A stretch of 15,048 bases of DNA from an uncultured Bacillota bacterium (GCA_947383275.1 CANDCW010000066.1:1-15048); one strand, 5' to 3'. Positions 1-8,461 are shown, counted from the first letter of the stretch. The notes: generated by a model from the sequence alone, not told the origin. Program-made: numbers and translations.

Positions 1-1227
1 GGCCGCCTTGTCCAGCAGGGACAGGGACAGCACCTGGTCGAAGCTGTCCAGGATGGCCAGGCGGGTGGCTCCGTTGACCTTGGCCTTGAGAGCATCGTAC
101 AAAGCGGTAACGCCCAGGGCGGTATTCAGGTCGTTGCCCATCTGCTGGCAGAATGCCTCCTTATACCGGTCCACAACAGCCTGATCCACTGGACCGTCCT
201 CGGGATTCTGGGCGGCAATTTTGGCAACCAGCTTGTGGAACGCTACAGTGGCGTTGTCCAGGTTCTCCCAGGAAAAGACCAGTCCCTTGCGGTAGTGGCT
301 CTGGAGGCAGAAGAAGCGATAGACCAGAGGGTCATAGCCCTTCTCCTCCAGCAGGGAGACGGTCAGGAACTCCCCCTTGGACTTGGACATTTTTCCGGAA
401 TTTGTATTCAAATGGTGGACATGGAACCACTGCTTGCACCAGGGATGGCCGATATATGCTTCGGACTGGGCGATCTCGTTGGTGTGGTGGGGAAAGGCGT
501 TGTCAATGCCGCCGCAGTGAAGGTCCAGATACTCGCCGTTGTACTTCAGGGAAATGCCCGAACACTCAATGTGCCAGCCCGGGTAGCCCACCCCCCAGGG
601 GGAGTCCCACTTCAGGGCCTGGTCCTCAAATTTGCTTTTGGTAAACCAGAGGACAAAATCGTTCTTGTTGCGCTTGTTCTCGTCCTCCTCCACGCCCTCA
701 CGGACGCCTACCGCCAGATCCTCCTCGTCGTGGGCGTTGAAGATGTAGTACCGCTCCAGCTTGGAGGTGTCGAAATACACATTTCCCCCGGCCAAATAGG
801 CGTAGCCCTTGTCCAGCAGGCCGGATACCAGCTTGATGAACACATCAATGAGCCCGGTGGCCGGCTGTACCACGTCGGGAGTTTTGATGTTCAGCTTGCG
901 GCAGTCGTCGAAAAAGGCGTCAGTGTAGTACTGGGCAATCTCCATCACGGTTTTGTGCTCCCGCTTGGCGCCCTTGAGCATTTTGTCCTCGCCGGTGTCC
1001 GCGTCAGAGCTGAGGTGGCCCACGTCGGTGATGTTCATCACCCGGTTTACATCGTAGCCGTCGTACCGTAGAAACTTCTCCAGCACGTCCTCCATGATGT
1101 AGCTCCGGAGGTTGCCGATGTGGGCGAAGTGGTACACGGTAGGGCCGCAGGTGTACATCTCTACATGGCCGGGGGTGTGGGTGGTGAATTCTTCCTTCTT
1201 GTGGGTTGCGGAATTATAGAGCAGCAT
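1..1227 (-). CDS. cysS: Cysteine--tRNA ligase (cysteinyl-tRNA synthetase), 3' end outside window
   Basis: Cytoplasmic class I aminoacyl-tRNA synthetase that charges tRNA-Cys with cysteine. The minus-strand frame is open from ATG at 1227 to the window edge and gives 409 residues; the family is usually about 460-480, so only the C-terminal end is missing. Visible signatures are HIGN at residues 36-39 (the HIGH box), KMSKS at 279-283, and the zinc ligands expected of CysRS at C27, C222 (in HIECSG), H247 and E251 (in HHTNE). The start follows a good ribosome site (GGAGG, about 8 bases upstream). It lies 48 bases downstream of cysE on the same strand, so the two are probably co-transcribed from the T-box-controlled cysE promoter. 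Long open frames on the opposite strand here are antisense shadows. Confidence 0.97.
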   Translation of the reverse strand, partial: MLLYNSATHKKEEFTTHTPGHVEMYTCGPTVYHFAHIGNLRSYIMEDVLEKFLRYDGYDVNRVMNITDVGHLSSDADTGEDKMLKGAKREHKTVMEIAQYYTDAFFDDCRKLNIKTPDVVQPATGLIDVFIKLVSGLLDKGYAYLAGGNVYFDTSKLERYYIFNAHDEEDLAVGVREGVEEDENKRNKNDFVLWFTKSKFEDQALKWDSPWGVGYPGWHIECSGISLKYNGEYLDLHCGGIDNAFPHHTNEIAQSEAYIGHPWCKQWFHVHHLNTNSGKMSKSKGEFLTVSLLEEKGYDPLVYRFFCLQSHYRKGLVFSWENLDNATVAFHKLVAKIAAQNPEDGPVDQAVVDRYKEAFCQQMGNDLNTALGVTALYDALKAKVNGATRLAILDSFDQVLSLSLLDKAA

Positions 1228-1275
1228 GATTTTATCCTCCGTTTTATCATTTCCCCCTCTGCGGGAGCTTTTGGC

Positions 1276-1929
1276 CTATCTTTTTTGTTCCAGATATTTT
1301 TCGTCCAGCAGCTTCTCCACCAGTTCCAGCCGGGCGTTGAGGGCGCTGAGCTTTTCCAGCGTGGGGTTGTTGACGCTGATCTGGTCCACATCGTCGGCGT
1401 AGCGGGTAGAGCGGCCGGCGATGCGGACGATCTGGGCGGGGATGCCCACGGCGGTGGCGTCCTCCGGGACCTCGGAGAGGACCACGGCGTTGGCGGCGAT
1501 GCGGGCGTTGTCCCCCACCTTGAAGGGCCCCAGCACCTTGGCCCCGCAGGAGATGAGCACGTTGTTGCCGATGGTGGGGTGGCGCTTGCCTTGGTCCTTG
1601 CCGGTGCCCCCCAGGGTAACGCCGTGGTAGATGAGCACATCGTCACCCACCTCGGCGGTCTCGCCGATGACGATGCCCATTCCGTGGTCGATGACAAACC
1701 GGCGGCCGATCTTCGCGCCGGGATGGATCTCAATTCCTGTCCAGAACCGGGACCACTGGGACACCCAGCGGGCCAGGAATTTCCATTTGTGACAGTATAG
1801 CCAGTGAGCCAGCCGGTGATACAGCGTGGCGTGGACGCCTTGGTACAGCAGGAAAATCTCCAGCTTGGACCGGGCAGCGGGGTCCCGGCGCTGGTAGGCC
1901 TCCAGCGTTTCGTTCAGTGCTTTGAGCAT
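1276..1929 (-). CDS. cysE: Serine O-acetyltransferase
   Basis: Makes O-acetylserine from serine and acetyl-CoA, the committed step of cysteine synthesis. The 217-residue protein has an N-terminal helical region (about 1-62) followed by a left-handed beta-helix of hexapeptide repeats (about 65-170). The catalytic segment DHGMGIVIGET starts at D81-H82, with further conserved histidines in YHGVTLGG (H102) and RHPTIG (H117). The C-terminal tail is a charged, possibly coiled helix and lacks the terminal Ile used by enteric CysE to bind CysK. I chose ATG 1929. The frame stays open to 2190, but that extension reads through the T-box leader and is Arg/Pro/Ala-rich. It is first in an operon with cysS and ends in TAG. 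No cysK is visible in the window. Confidence 0.95.
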   Translation of the reverse strand: MLKALNETLEAYQRRDPAARSKLEIFLLYQGVHATLYHRLAHWLYCHKWKFLARWVSQWSRFWTGIEIHPGAKIGRRFVIDHGMGIVIGETAEVGDDVLIYHGVTLGGTGKDQGKRHPTIGNNVLISCGAKVLGPFKVGDNARIAANAVVLSEVPEDATAVGIPAQIVRIAGRSTRYADDVDQISVNNPTLEKLSALNARLELVEKLLDEKYLEQKR

Positions 1930-1953
1930 ATCGTACCCCCTTTGGGTGGAAAC

Positions 1954-1987
1954 AAAAAACCTCCTACGCCCGCACGGGCATAAGAGG
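1954..1987 (-). terminator. Regulated terminator of the T-box leader
   Basis: On the minus strand, CCTCTTATGCCCG pairs with CGGGCGTAGGAGG around a 2-base loop, followed by six T residues. It should form when tRNA-Cys is charged and be disrupted when uncharged tRNA-Cys stabilises the antiterminator. Confidence 0.85.
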
Positions 1988-2175
1988 CGATTACTCGCGG
2001 TTCCACTCTCATTTTTCGCTCTGCTGGCCGCTATCGGGGCCAAACCGGGCGGCATTGCCCGCCGCGCTCCCGGACGCACTTCACGCCTCCCCGCTGTAAG
2101 CCCCCTTGCAGCCGGCGGGGGGCTCTCTCTGTCCGTTGGGCGGGGCGCTACTTTTCCGTTCTTCACGCTGATAGT
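1954..2175 (-). promoter_or_regulatory. T-box leader, probably cysteine-specific, upstream of cysE-cysS
   Basis: Reading the minus strand, the leader carries the T-box core AGAGTGGAACCGCG (2009-1996), which pairs with the free CCA end of uncharged tRNA. It is followed by a GC-rich terminator stem (1987-1960) and six T residues (1959-1954). AGAG/CTCT segments can pair to form the alternative antiterminator. A GAA-G-TGC element in the 3' side of Stem I places a UGC cysteine codon at 2078-2076, which fits the downstream genes. The Stem I start is marked by an AGTA element near 2150. The specifier assignment is by eye and depends on the fold. Confidence 0.88.
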
Positions 2176-2180
2176 ACAGT

Positions 2181-2209
2181 ATATTAGCATCTCAGCCGTT
2201 CTGTGTCAA
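2181..2209 (-). promoter_or_regulatory. cysE-cysS promoter
   Basis: On the minus strand a perfect -35 TTGACA (2209-2204), a 17-base spacer and TAATAT (2186-2181). It starts transcription at the 5' end of the T-box leader. TATACT three bases further down is an alternative -10 with a 20-base spacer, which is less likely. Confidence 0.85.
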
Positions 2210-2247
2210 GATAAAAAAGCTTCTATGCGGAAAAGGGGAAAAAGCCC

Positions 2248-2276
2248 TTGACAAGCAGGGGAGGCTGCTCTATAAT
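2248..2276 (+). promoter_or_regulatory. metK promoter
   Basis: Perfect sigma-A promoter: TTGACA (2248-2253), a 17-base spacer and TATAAT (2271-2276). It sits just upstream of the SAM riboswitch and back to back with the cysE promoter. Confidence 0.9.
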
Positions 2277-2297
2277 AGCTTTAGACAATTGAATAGC

Positions 2298-2396
2298 CTT
2301 ATCAAGAGTGGTGGAGGGAACGGCCCAATGAAGCCCGGCAACCTGCAAGGCGCAAGGTGCCAAATCCGGCGGTAGTCTATCGAAAGATGAGGGTGT
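2298..2396 (+). promoter_or_regulatory. SAM-I riboswitch (S box) aptamer upstream of metK
   Basis: The conserved S-box segments occur in order: CTTATCAAGAG, GTGGAGGGA, GGCCC-ATGAA-CCCGGCAACC, AAGGTGCCAA-TCC and GAAAGATGAGG. This is an almost consensus SAM-I aptamer. Binding of S-adenosylmethionine should favour the terminator at 2408-2435 and reduce metK expression, giving end-product control of SAM synthesis. Confidence 0.97.
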
Positions 2397-2407
2397 ATCC
2401 GAATATA

Positions 2408-2435
2408 ACACTCCGCCGCCCGGCGGAGTGTTTTT
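2408..2435 (+). terminator. Expression-platform terminator of the SAM riboswitch
   Basis: An 11-bp stem, ACACTCCGCCG against CGGCGGAGTGT with a CC loop, is followed by a T run. It lies between the aptamer and the metK ribosome site, as expected for transcriptional control by SAM. Confidence 0.92.
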
Positions 2436-2465
2436 CGCCCCCAAAACAGAAAGGAGAAAATCATT

Positions 2466-3647
<1,182 letters not shown>

Positions 3648-3696
3648 GGGTGTGCGGAGCGTCCTCCTCCCTATAATAATGCTGTAGCGGCAACGC

Positions 3697-3746
3697 TCAG
3701 GCTGTCGAAAAGACCAAAAGGTACTTTTTGGCAGCCTGATTTTTTT
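3697..3746 (+). terminator. Rho-independent terminator after metK
   Basis: TCAGGCTG (3697-3704) pairs with CAGCCTGA (3732-3739), and an inner CCAAAA/TTTTTGG stem extends it around a small loop. A run of seven T residues follows. The 5' side carries an unpaired internal bulge. Confidence 0.8.
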
Positions 3747-3758
3747 CTTTCTGGAAAC

Positions 3759-3787
3759 TGGACAACGCGCAGGCGTAGTAGTAAAAT
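3759..3787 (+). promoter_or_regulatory. Candidate deoC promoter
   Basis: TGGACA (3759-3764), a 17-base spacer and TAAAAT (3782-3787). It is a partial match to consensus, correctly placed between the metK terminator and deoC. A small ACCGCC/GGCGGT hairpin lies just before the deoC ribosome site. Confidence 0.5.
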
Positions 3788-3839
3788 AATACAGCATAAG
3801 CATAAAACCGCCGGACTTTGGCGGTGAAAGGAGCGAACG

Positions 3840-4484
3840 ATGGATCACAAAGAAATACTGCGCCGGGTGGACCACACCATTCTCACCCCAACCGCTACCT
3901 GGGAGCAGATAAAAACCACCTGCGACGAGGGGAAGCAGTTTGGCACCGCCAGCGTGTGCATCCCGCCCCGGTACGTAAAACGGGCCAACGACTACGTGGG
4001 AAACAGCCTGAAGATTTGCACGGTGATCGGTTTTCCAAACGGCTACGCCACCCCTGAAGTTAAAGTGTTTGAGGCTGAGGACGCCATCCGCGACGGCGCC
4101 GACGAGATCGATATGGTCATCAACCAGGGGCTGGCCAAGGAGGGCGACTGGGAAGGTGTGCTGGCCGAAATCAGGGCGGTGAAGGAGTCCTGCATGGGCC
4201 GCATCCTGAAGGTCATCATAGAGGCCTGCAACTTTACATATGAAGAGAAGCTGTCGCTATGCCGGGTGGTATCCATGTCCGGGGCCGACTTCATCAAAAC
4301 CTCCACCGGTTTCGCCGCCGGCGGGGCCACGGCGGAGGATGTGAAGCTCCTGCGGGAACATGTCAGCCCCGATGTGCGGGTGAAAGCGGCGGGCGGAATT
4401 CGCACATTTGAACAAGCCCAGGCCCTGCTGGACGCCGGCGCTGACCGCATCGGCTCAAGCTCGCTGGTGAGGCTGCTGAAATAA
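3840..4484 (+). CDS. deoC: Deoxyribose-phosphate aldolase
   Basis: Cleaves 2-deoxyribose-5-phosphate to glyceraldehyde-3-phosphate and acetaldehyde in deoxynucleoside catabolism. The 214-residue TIM-barrel protein has the expected catalytic set: D91 in EIDMVIN, the Schiff-base lysine K153 in IKTSTGF, and K182 in VKAAGGIRT. The start at 3840 is fixed by a GAAAGGAG ribosome site. It appears to stand alone, with no deoA, deoB, deoD, cdd or nupG gene beside it, unlike many deo operons. It ends at a terminator shared with the convergent LysR gene. Confidence 0.96.
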   Translation: MDHKEILRRVDHTILTPTATWEQIKTTCDEGKQFGTASVCIPPRYVKRANDYVGNSLKICTVIGFPNGYATPEVKVFEAEDAIRDGADEIDMVINQGLAKEGDWEGVLAEIRAVKESCMGRILKVIIEACNFTYEEKLSLCRVVSMSGADFIKTSTGFAAGGATAEDVKLLREHVSPDVRVKAAGGIRTFEQAQALLDAGADRIGSSSLVRLLK

Positions 4485-4485
4485 G

Positions 4486-4519
4486 AAAAACCTCCATTCC
4501 TTGGGATGGAGGTTTTTTC
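4486..4519. terminator. Bidirectional terminator between deoC and the LysR gene
   Basis: AACCTCCAT and ATGGAGGTT arms are flanked by an A run on the left and a T run on the right, so both strands show a stem followed by U residues. It can end deoC transcripts from the left and HIT-LysR transcripts from the right. Confidence 0.9.
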
Positions 4520-4540
4520 AGTCCGAATTGCCACCGCTTC

Positions 4541-5473
4541 TTATTCCGTCATCCGGTCATAGCGGCTGTAATACTCCTTAATCAGGTCAATAAAGGTCCT
4601 GGCCGCCGGAGACAAAAAGCCATTCTTCTTGTAAACCACCGCCAGCGGGCAAGTCAAAGGGGGCTCGCCCACTGTAAAGCAGGCCAGCCGGTCCAAATAG
4701 GGCGTTCGGGGGATGCCGCTCTCTTGTAAAAAGGCAAAGCCCATCCGCTCCGCGGCCAAATTGATGGCGGTAGTGGTGTTGGTTGTAATCAGGATGTTCT
4801 GCGGCTCCACACTGTGAACGGAGAAGGTGTTGTACAGCAGCTTGGACAGCCGCCAGCCGGCGGGCAGCATAATAACTCTCCCGTGCTCCAGCAGCCGCAG
4901 GTCCGGAAAGGGCCTGGGGTCGTCCCAGCCGCTGTCCTGCCCCTGAAGGAGTGGGTGGTCCCGGTGGGCTACCAGGAAAATGCGCTCCCGCATCACCGGC
5001 TCGTAGGTCAACTCGGTGAGATCTCCAGGGGGCTGCATGACGCAGAAGTCGGTGACATTCCCCTCTGCCAGCGCCCCCAGCTCGGGCACCGGGGCCTCGT
5101 GAAGAACCACCTGAACATCTGGGTACTGCTCCTCAAACAGAGGCAGGATATCCGGCAGGAGCGTAGCCCCCCGCCAGGGGGACACCCCAATATGCAGCAG
5201 GGGCCGCTTCCTGTTCTGCAAATCCCGCAGGTCGCTGACCAGCTGCCGGTCCAGAAACCCCTGCCGCTCCAAATAGGCGTGGAACAGCTCCCCCGCAGGA
5301 GTGAGCTTCAGCGGGGAGTGGGAGCGGTCCAGCAGAACCACCCCCAGGCTTCCCTCCAGCTTGGCCAGGTACTGGCTCAGGTAGGGCTGGGACAGGTACA
5401 GCCGCTCTGCCGCCTTGGAAATGCTCCGCTCTTTGACGATGGTCAAAAAGTATTCCGGGTTCTTGATGAACAT
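4541..5473 (-). CDS. LysR-family transcriptional regulator (first)
   Basis: A DNA-binding regulator of 310 residues, the typical LysR length. The N-terminal winged helix-turn-helix occupies about 1-60, with the recognition region at about 17-37 (ISKAAERLYLSQPYLSQYL). A LysR-type substrate-binding domain follows from about residue 90. ATG 5473 lies only six bases after the stop of the HIT gene and lacks a clear Shine-Dalgarno site, which suggests translational coupling to it. No divergent target gene is present, so its regulon and inducer cannot be inferred. It ends at the terminator shared with deoC. Confidence 0.92.
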   Translation of the reverse strand: MFIKNPEYFLTIVKERSISKAAERLYLSQPYLSQYLAKLEGSLGVVLLDRSHSPLKLTPAGELFHAYLERQGFLDRQLVSDLRDLQNRKRPLLHIGVSPWRGATLLPDILPLFEEQYPDVQVVLHEAPVPELGALAEGNVTDFCVMQPPGDLTELTYEPVMRERIFLVAHRDHPLLQGQDSGWDDPRPFPDLRLLEHGRVIMLPAGWRLSKLLYNTFSVHSVEPQNILITTNTTTAINLAAERMGFAFLQESGIPRTPYLDRLACFTVGEPPLTCPLAVVYKKNGFLSPAARTFIDLIKEYYSRYDRMTE

Positions 5474-5479
5474 AGTCGT

Positions 5480-5818
5480 TTAGCCCGGAGGCCAAGTCAT
5501 GTCCCGGCCGGCCAGGACGTGGAAGTGGAGGTGGGGCACGGACTGGCCGGCCTGCTCGCCGATGTTGGACACCACCCGGTAGCTGTCCAGCCCCAGCTGT
5601 TTGCACTGTTTGGCAATGACGGTGAAGATGTGGGCCACCACAGCGGCATTGCCCTCGTCCACCCCGGCCACAGAGGGAATATGCTCCTTTGGAATTACCA
5701 GGAAATGGGTGGGGGCCTGGGGGTCGATGTCGTGGAAGGCCAAGCATTTGTCGTCCTCATACACCTTGCTGGACGGAATCTCCCCGGCGGCAATCTTGCA
5801 GAATAAACACTCGGACAT
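5480..5818 (-). CDS. HIT-family (histidine triad) nucleotide-binding protein, HinT-like
   Basis: A small cytoplasmic nucleoside phosphoramidase or purine nucleotide-binding protein of 112 residues. It has an N-terminal CLFC pair (C4, C7), probably zinc-binding, the HFLVIPKEH strand at about 38-46, and the catalytic triad HLHFH (H96, H98, H100). I chose ATG 5818 because a GGAGG site lies just upstream and the protein then begins like other HinT proteins; the frame is open further up but that part is promoter DNA. It is followed after six bases by a LysR gene, an unusual partner. The physiological substrate is not known for most bacterial members. Confidence 0.93.
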   Translation of the reverse strand: MSECLFCKIAAGEIPSSKVYEDDKCLAFHDIDPQAPTHFLVIPKEHIPSVAGVDEGNAAVVAHIFTVIAKQCKQLGLDSYRVVSNIGEQAGQSVPHLHFHVLAGRDMTWPPG

Positions 5819-5849
5819 TGGGAACCCTCCTTTGTTTTTCGGTATCTCC

Positions 5850-5877
5850 ATTGTACCTGATTTTCCCTGGATTGCAA
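5850..5877 (-). promoter_or_regulatory. Candidate promoter of the HIT-LysR operon
   Basis: On the minus strand, TTGCAA (5877-5872), a 16-base spacer and TACAAT (5855-5850) precede the HIT ribosome site. A second TTGACA-like box lies further upstream, near 5914, without a good -10. Confidence 0.5.
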
Positions 5878-6011
5878 GAAAATTATTGGGGCTGCTAGCG
5901 GGTTTTGTCAAACGCCGCTCTTATCTACTATCGACAAACGGTGTAAATAATTAAGTTTTATAGGAGAATGTGGGGAACTTCGCCTGCTTATGACGTGGAA
6001 CTACTATATAC

Positions 6012-6033
6012 TAAAAGACCGCAAGAATCGCGG
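6012..6033 (-). terminator. Weak terminator candidate after metY
   Basis: On the minus strand CCGCGA can pair with TTGCGG around a 3-base loop (6033-6019), followed by TCTTTT. The stem is only 6 bp and includes a G-U pair. Nothing stronger is seen between metY and the HIT promoter. Confidence 0.35.
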
Positions 6034-6060
6034 AAAGCATATTGTGACCTTCTTTCTGCG

Positions 6061-7347
6061 TTATCCTCGCGCCACAGCGGCGAAGCCTTTCTCCAGGTCG
6101 GCGATAATATCGTCGATATGCTCGGTGCCGATGGACAGTCGGATGGTGTTAGGGCGTATGCCCTGGTCCAACAGTTCCTCGAAGGAGAGCTGGGAGTGGG
6201 TGGTGGTGGCCGGGTGGATGACCAGGGACTTCACGTCCGCCACGTTAGCCAGCAGTGAGAAAATCTCCAGGTTATCGATAAACCTGTGGGCCTCGGTCTG
6301 ACCACCCTTGATCTCAAAGGTGAAGATGGACGCGCCTCCATTGGGGAAGTACTTCTCATATAGGGCGTGGTCCGGGTGGCCGGGCAGAGAGGGGTGGTTG
6401 ACCTTCTCCACCTGGGGGTGAGTGGACAGGAATTCCACCACCTTTTTGGTGTTTTCAGCGTGGCGTTCCAGACGCAGGGACAGGGTCTCCACCCCTTGGA
6501 GGAGCAGGAAGGCGTTGAAGGGAGAGATTGTCGCCCCGGTGTCCCGCAGGAGGATGGCCCGGATGTAGGTGACGAACGCAGCGGGACCGGCGGCGTCCAT
6601 GAAGCTGACCCCGTGGTAGCTGGGGTTGGGCTCAGCAATAGGGACGTATTTGCCGCTGGCCTTCCAGTCGAATTTTCCGCTATCTACGATGATACCGCCC
6701 AGAGTGGTGCCGTGTCCGCCGATGAACTTGGTGGCCGAGTGAACCACGATATCCGCTCCGTGTTCAATGGGCCGGATGAGGTAGGGAGTGCCGAAGGTGT
6801 TGTCGATGACCAGAGGCAGACCGTGAGCGTGGGCGATTCCTGCAATCGCATCAATGTCAGGGATGTCGCTGTTGGGGTTGCCCAGGGTCTCCAGATAGAT
6901 CGCCTTGGTGTTGGGCCGGACGGCGGCAGTAATGGCGTTCAGGTCGTGGGCGTCCACGAAAGTAGTCTCAATCCCATATTGAGGCAGGGTGTGAGCCAAC
7001 AGATTGTAGCTGCCGCCGTAGATGGTCTTCTGGGCCACGATGTGCTCCCCCGCCTGGGCCAACGCCTGGATGGTATAGGTAATCGCCGCCGCGCCGGAAG
7101 CCAGCGCCAGCGCCGCTGCGCCTCCCTCCAGAGCGGCGATTCGCTTCTCCAGTATGTCCTGGGTGGAGTTGGTCAGCCGGCCGTAGATGTTGCCGGCGTC
7201 CGCCAGCCCAAACCGGGCGGCGGCGTGGGCGGAGTTCCGGAACACATAGCTGGTGGTCTGATAGATGGGAACCGCTCGGGCGCCGGTGGCAGGGTCCGGC
7301 TGCTCCTGACCCACATGGAGCTGCAAAGTCTCAAACTTATAACTCAT
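6061..7347 (-). CDS. metY: O-acetylhomoserine sulfhydrylase (aminocarboxypropyltransferase)
   Basis: PLP enzyme of the Cys/Met metabolism family that makes homocysteine from O-acetylhomoserine and sulfide (direct sulfhydrylation). The 428-residue length fits MetY, which is longer than MetB/MetC-type members. Visible are the N-terminal PIYQTTSYVF segment (27-36), YGRLTNST (55-62), the ETLGNPNS loop (153-160), VIDNTFGTP (180-188), and the PLP lysine K207 in HSATKFIGGHGT. I chose ATG 7347, preceded by AAAGGGGA; an in-frame ATG 11 codons upstream lies in leader sequence. O-acetylserine sulfhydrylase side activity is common in the family. It has its own strong promoter with a palindromic site and no riboswitch. 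Confidence 0.95.
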   Translation of the reverse strand: MSYKFETLQLHVGQEQPDPATGARAVPIYQTTSYVFRNSAHAAARFGLADAGNIYGRLTNSTQDILEKRIAALEGGAAALALASGAAAITYTIQALAQAGEHIVAQKTIYGGSYNLLAHTLPQYGIETTFVDAHDLNAITAAVRPNTKAIYLETLGNPNSDIPDIDAIAGIAHAHGLPLVIDNTFGTPYLIRPIEHGADIVVHSATKFIGGHGTTLGGIIVDSGKFDWKASGKYVPIAEPNPSYHGVSFMDAAGPAAFVTYIRAILLRDTGATISPFNAFLLLQGVETLSLRLERHAENTKKVVEFLSTHPQVEKVNHPSLPGHPDHALYEKYFPNGGASIFTFEIKGGQTEAHRFIDNLEIFSLLANVADVKSLVIHPATTTHSQLSFEELLDQGIRPNTIRLSIGTEHIDDIIADLEKGFAAVARG

Positions 7348-7379
7348 GGGAAATATCCCCTTTCTCTGTTGTTGCCGCA

Positions 7380-7408
7380 AGTATATTCCAATATACCCAC
7401 TTTGTCAA
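7380..7408 (-). promoter_or_regulatory. metY promoter with overlapping palindromic operator
   Basis: On the minus strand TTGACA (7408-7403), a 17-base spacer and TATACT (7385-7380). The perfect inverted repeat GTATATT-CC-AATATAC occupies 7381-7396 and covers the -10 box, the position expected of a repressor site. The promoter is seen directly; the operator role is inferred. Confidence 0.8.
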
Positions 7409-7438
7409 TAGGAATATAAATATTTTTAAGATCCTATT
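7407..7438. repeat. Inverted repeat upstream of the metY promoter
   Basis: AATAGGA (7407-7413) is repeated inverted as TCCTATT (7432-7438) with an AT-rich centre. It lies directly upstream of the metY -35 box and may be a second regulator site or a curved upstream element. No protein can be assigned. Confidence 0.4.
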
Positions 7439-7529
7439 TATCTGGCTGAACAGGCCGCCAGAGTTCAAGAATCAATATTGGAAGGAAATACATATATTAT
7501 TGCAGCTACCATATCTTTTGAATATGATA

Positions 7530-7556
7530 AGCCCCGCGCCAAACCGGCGCGGGGCT
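7530..7556 (-). terminator. GC-rich hairpin after the second LysR gene
   Basis: A perfect 11-bp stem, AGCCCCGCGCC against GGCGCGGGGCT with a 5-base loop, begins 8 bases beyond the LysR stop. The following bases on the minus strand (TATCATATTC) are only partly T-rich, so it is a probable but not ideal terminator. Confidence 0.65.
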
Positions 7557-7564
7557 GTCTGCCG

Positions 7565-8461
7565 CTATGGCTTCGCTTGACGTTCCTCCAGGTAATCCTG
7601 AACATAGTGGATGAACTCCCGGGTCAACCCAGAGGGGGCCTGCCCCTTGTTCCAGACCAGGATGTACTCCACCTGGCGGGCGGGCTGGGTCACCACCTTG
7701 GACACCACCAGTCCGTTGGATACCCCGACAGTCTGGGGAAAGATGCTGACACCCACCCCCTGGCTGGTCAGGGCCGCCGCGTCCATGTAGTTGGACATCT
7801 CACAGAGGATCTGTGGCTCCGCTCCGATCTCCCCGAACCAGCGGCGGATAGCTTCCACCCGGGACTTGCGGCTGGGGACGATGAGGGGCTCTCCCACCAG
7901 GCTGGACAGGGGGATGGTGTCTCCCGGCTCTTTGGTCAAGGGATGGTCCGGGTGGAGCATGGCGGCCCAGGGCTCCTGGCCCACTGGGAAGCCCTCCAGG
8001 TGCTCGGTGTCGTAGGGGGCGGCGATGACGGCCAGGTCGGCCAGCCCCTTGCGCAGCCGGTCCAGCACATCGTCGCTGCTGCCGTTCCACAGGTTGTACC
8101 GCACCAGGGGGAACTCCTCCCGGAAGCCAGCGATCCATTGGGCAGCCAGGAAGGGGGCGCGGCCCTCCACCATACTTAGATAGATGGTGCCGGTCATCCC
8201 CTCCCGCAGGCTGGCAAGCTCCTGCCGGGTCTTGTCTGCCAGTTCCTGCATCTGGACCGCCCGGCGCAGTAGCAGCGTCCCCTCCTCGGTGAGCTCCAGA
8301 TGCCGTTTGCCTCGGATAAAGAGCTGAACTCCCAGTTCCTCCTCCAGCGCCTTGATCTGGTTGCTCAGGGGAGGCTGGCTCATGTTCAGCTTTTCCGCAG
8401 CCCGGGTGATGTTCAGCTCCCGAGCCACAACGGTAAAGTAGCGTAAGGTGCGCAGCTCCAT
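7565..8461 (-). CDS. LysR-family transcriptional regulator (second), divergent from the ABC transporter
   Basis: A 298-residue LysR regulator. The N-terminal winged helix-turn-helix is at about 1-60, with ITRAAEKLNMSQPPLSNQIKAL as the helix-turn-helix core (18-39), and the effector-binding domain starts at about residue 90. ATG 8461 follows a GGGAGGGG ribosome site; a start seven codons upstream is possible but lacks one. It is transcribed away from the ABC transporter operon across a 363-base region holding both promoters. By the usual LysR layout it is a candidate regulator of that operon and of itself; metY on its other side is also possible. It stops with TAG. Confidence 0.93.
   Translation of the reverse strand: MELRTLRYFTVVARELNITRAAEKLNMSQPPLSNQIKALEEELGVQLFIRGKRHLELTEEGTLLLRRAVQMQELADKTRQELASLREGMTGTIYLSMVEGRAPFLAAQWIAGFREEFPLVRYNLWNGSSDDVLDRLRKGLADLAVIAAPYDTEHLEGFPVGQEPWAAMLHPDHPLTKEPGDTIPLSSLVGEPLIVPSRKSRVEAIRRWFGEIGAEPQILCEMSNYMDAAALTSQGVGVSIFPQTVGVSNGLVVSKVVTQPARQVEYILVWNKGQAPSGLTREFIHYVQDYLEERQAKP

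Noticed and set aside
1228..1278. cysE and cysS are in the same frame, separated by one TAG and 16 sense codons, suggesting a readthrough fusion
   Set aside because: The gap includes a normal ribosome site for cysS, CysE is complete at its TAG, and a shared frame occurs by chance one time in three. Considered coincidence.
153..1800. Long open frames on the plus strand antisense to cysS and cysE
   Set aside because: They arise from the GC-rich third positions of the true minus-strand genes. Their products are low-complexity and match no family, while cysS and cysE carry full catalytic motifs.
1930..2190. 87-residue N-terminal extension of CysE
   Set aside because: The extension reads through the T-box leader and even its terminator, is rich in Arg/Pro/Ala, and the serine acetyltransferase fold begins at the ATG at 1929.
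5882..6060. Short plus-strand frames starting between the HIT promoter and metY
   Set aside because: The frames run on into the antisense of metY, have no convincing family features, and the gap is adequately explained by a promoter and a weak terminator.
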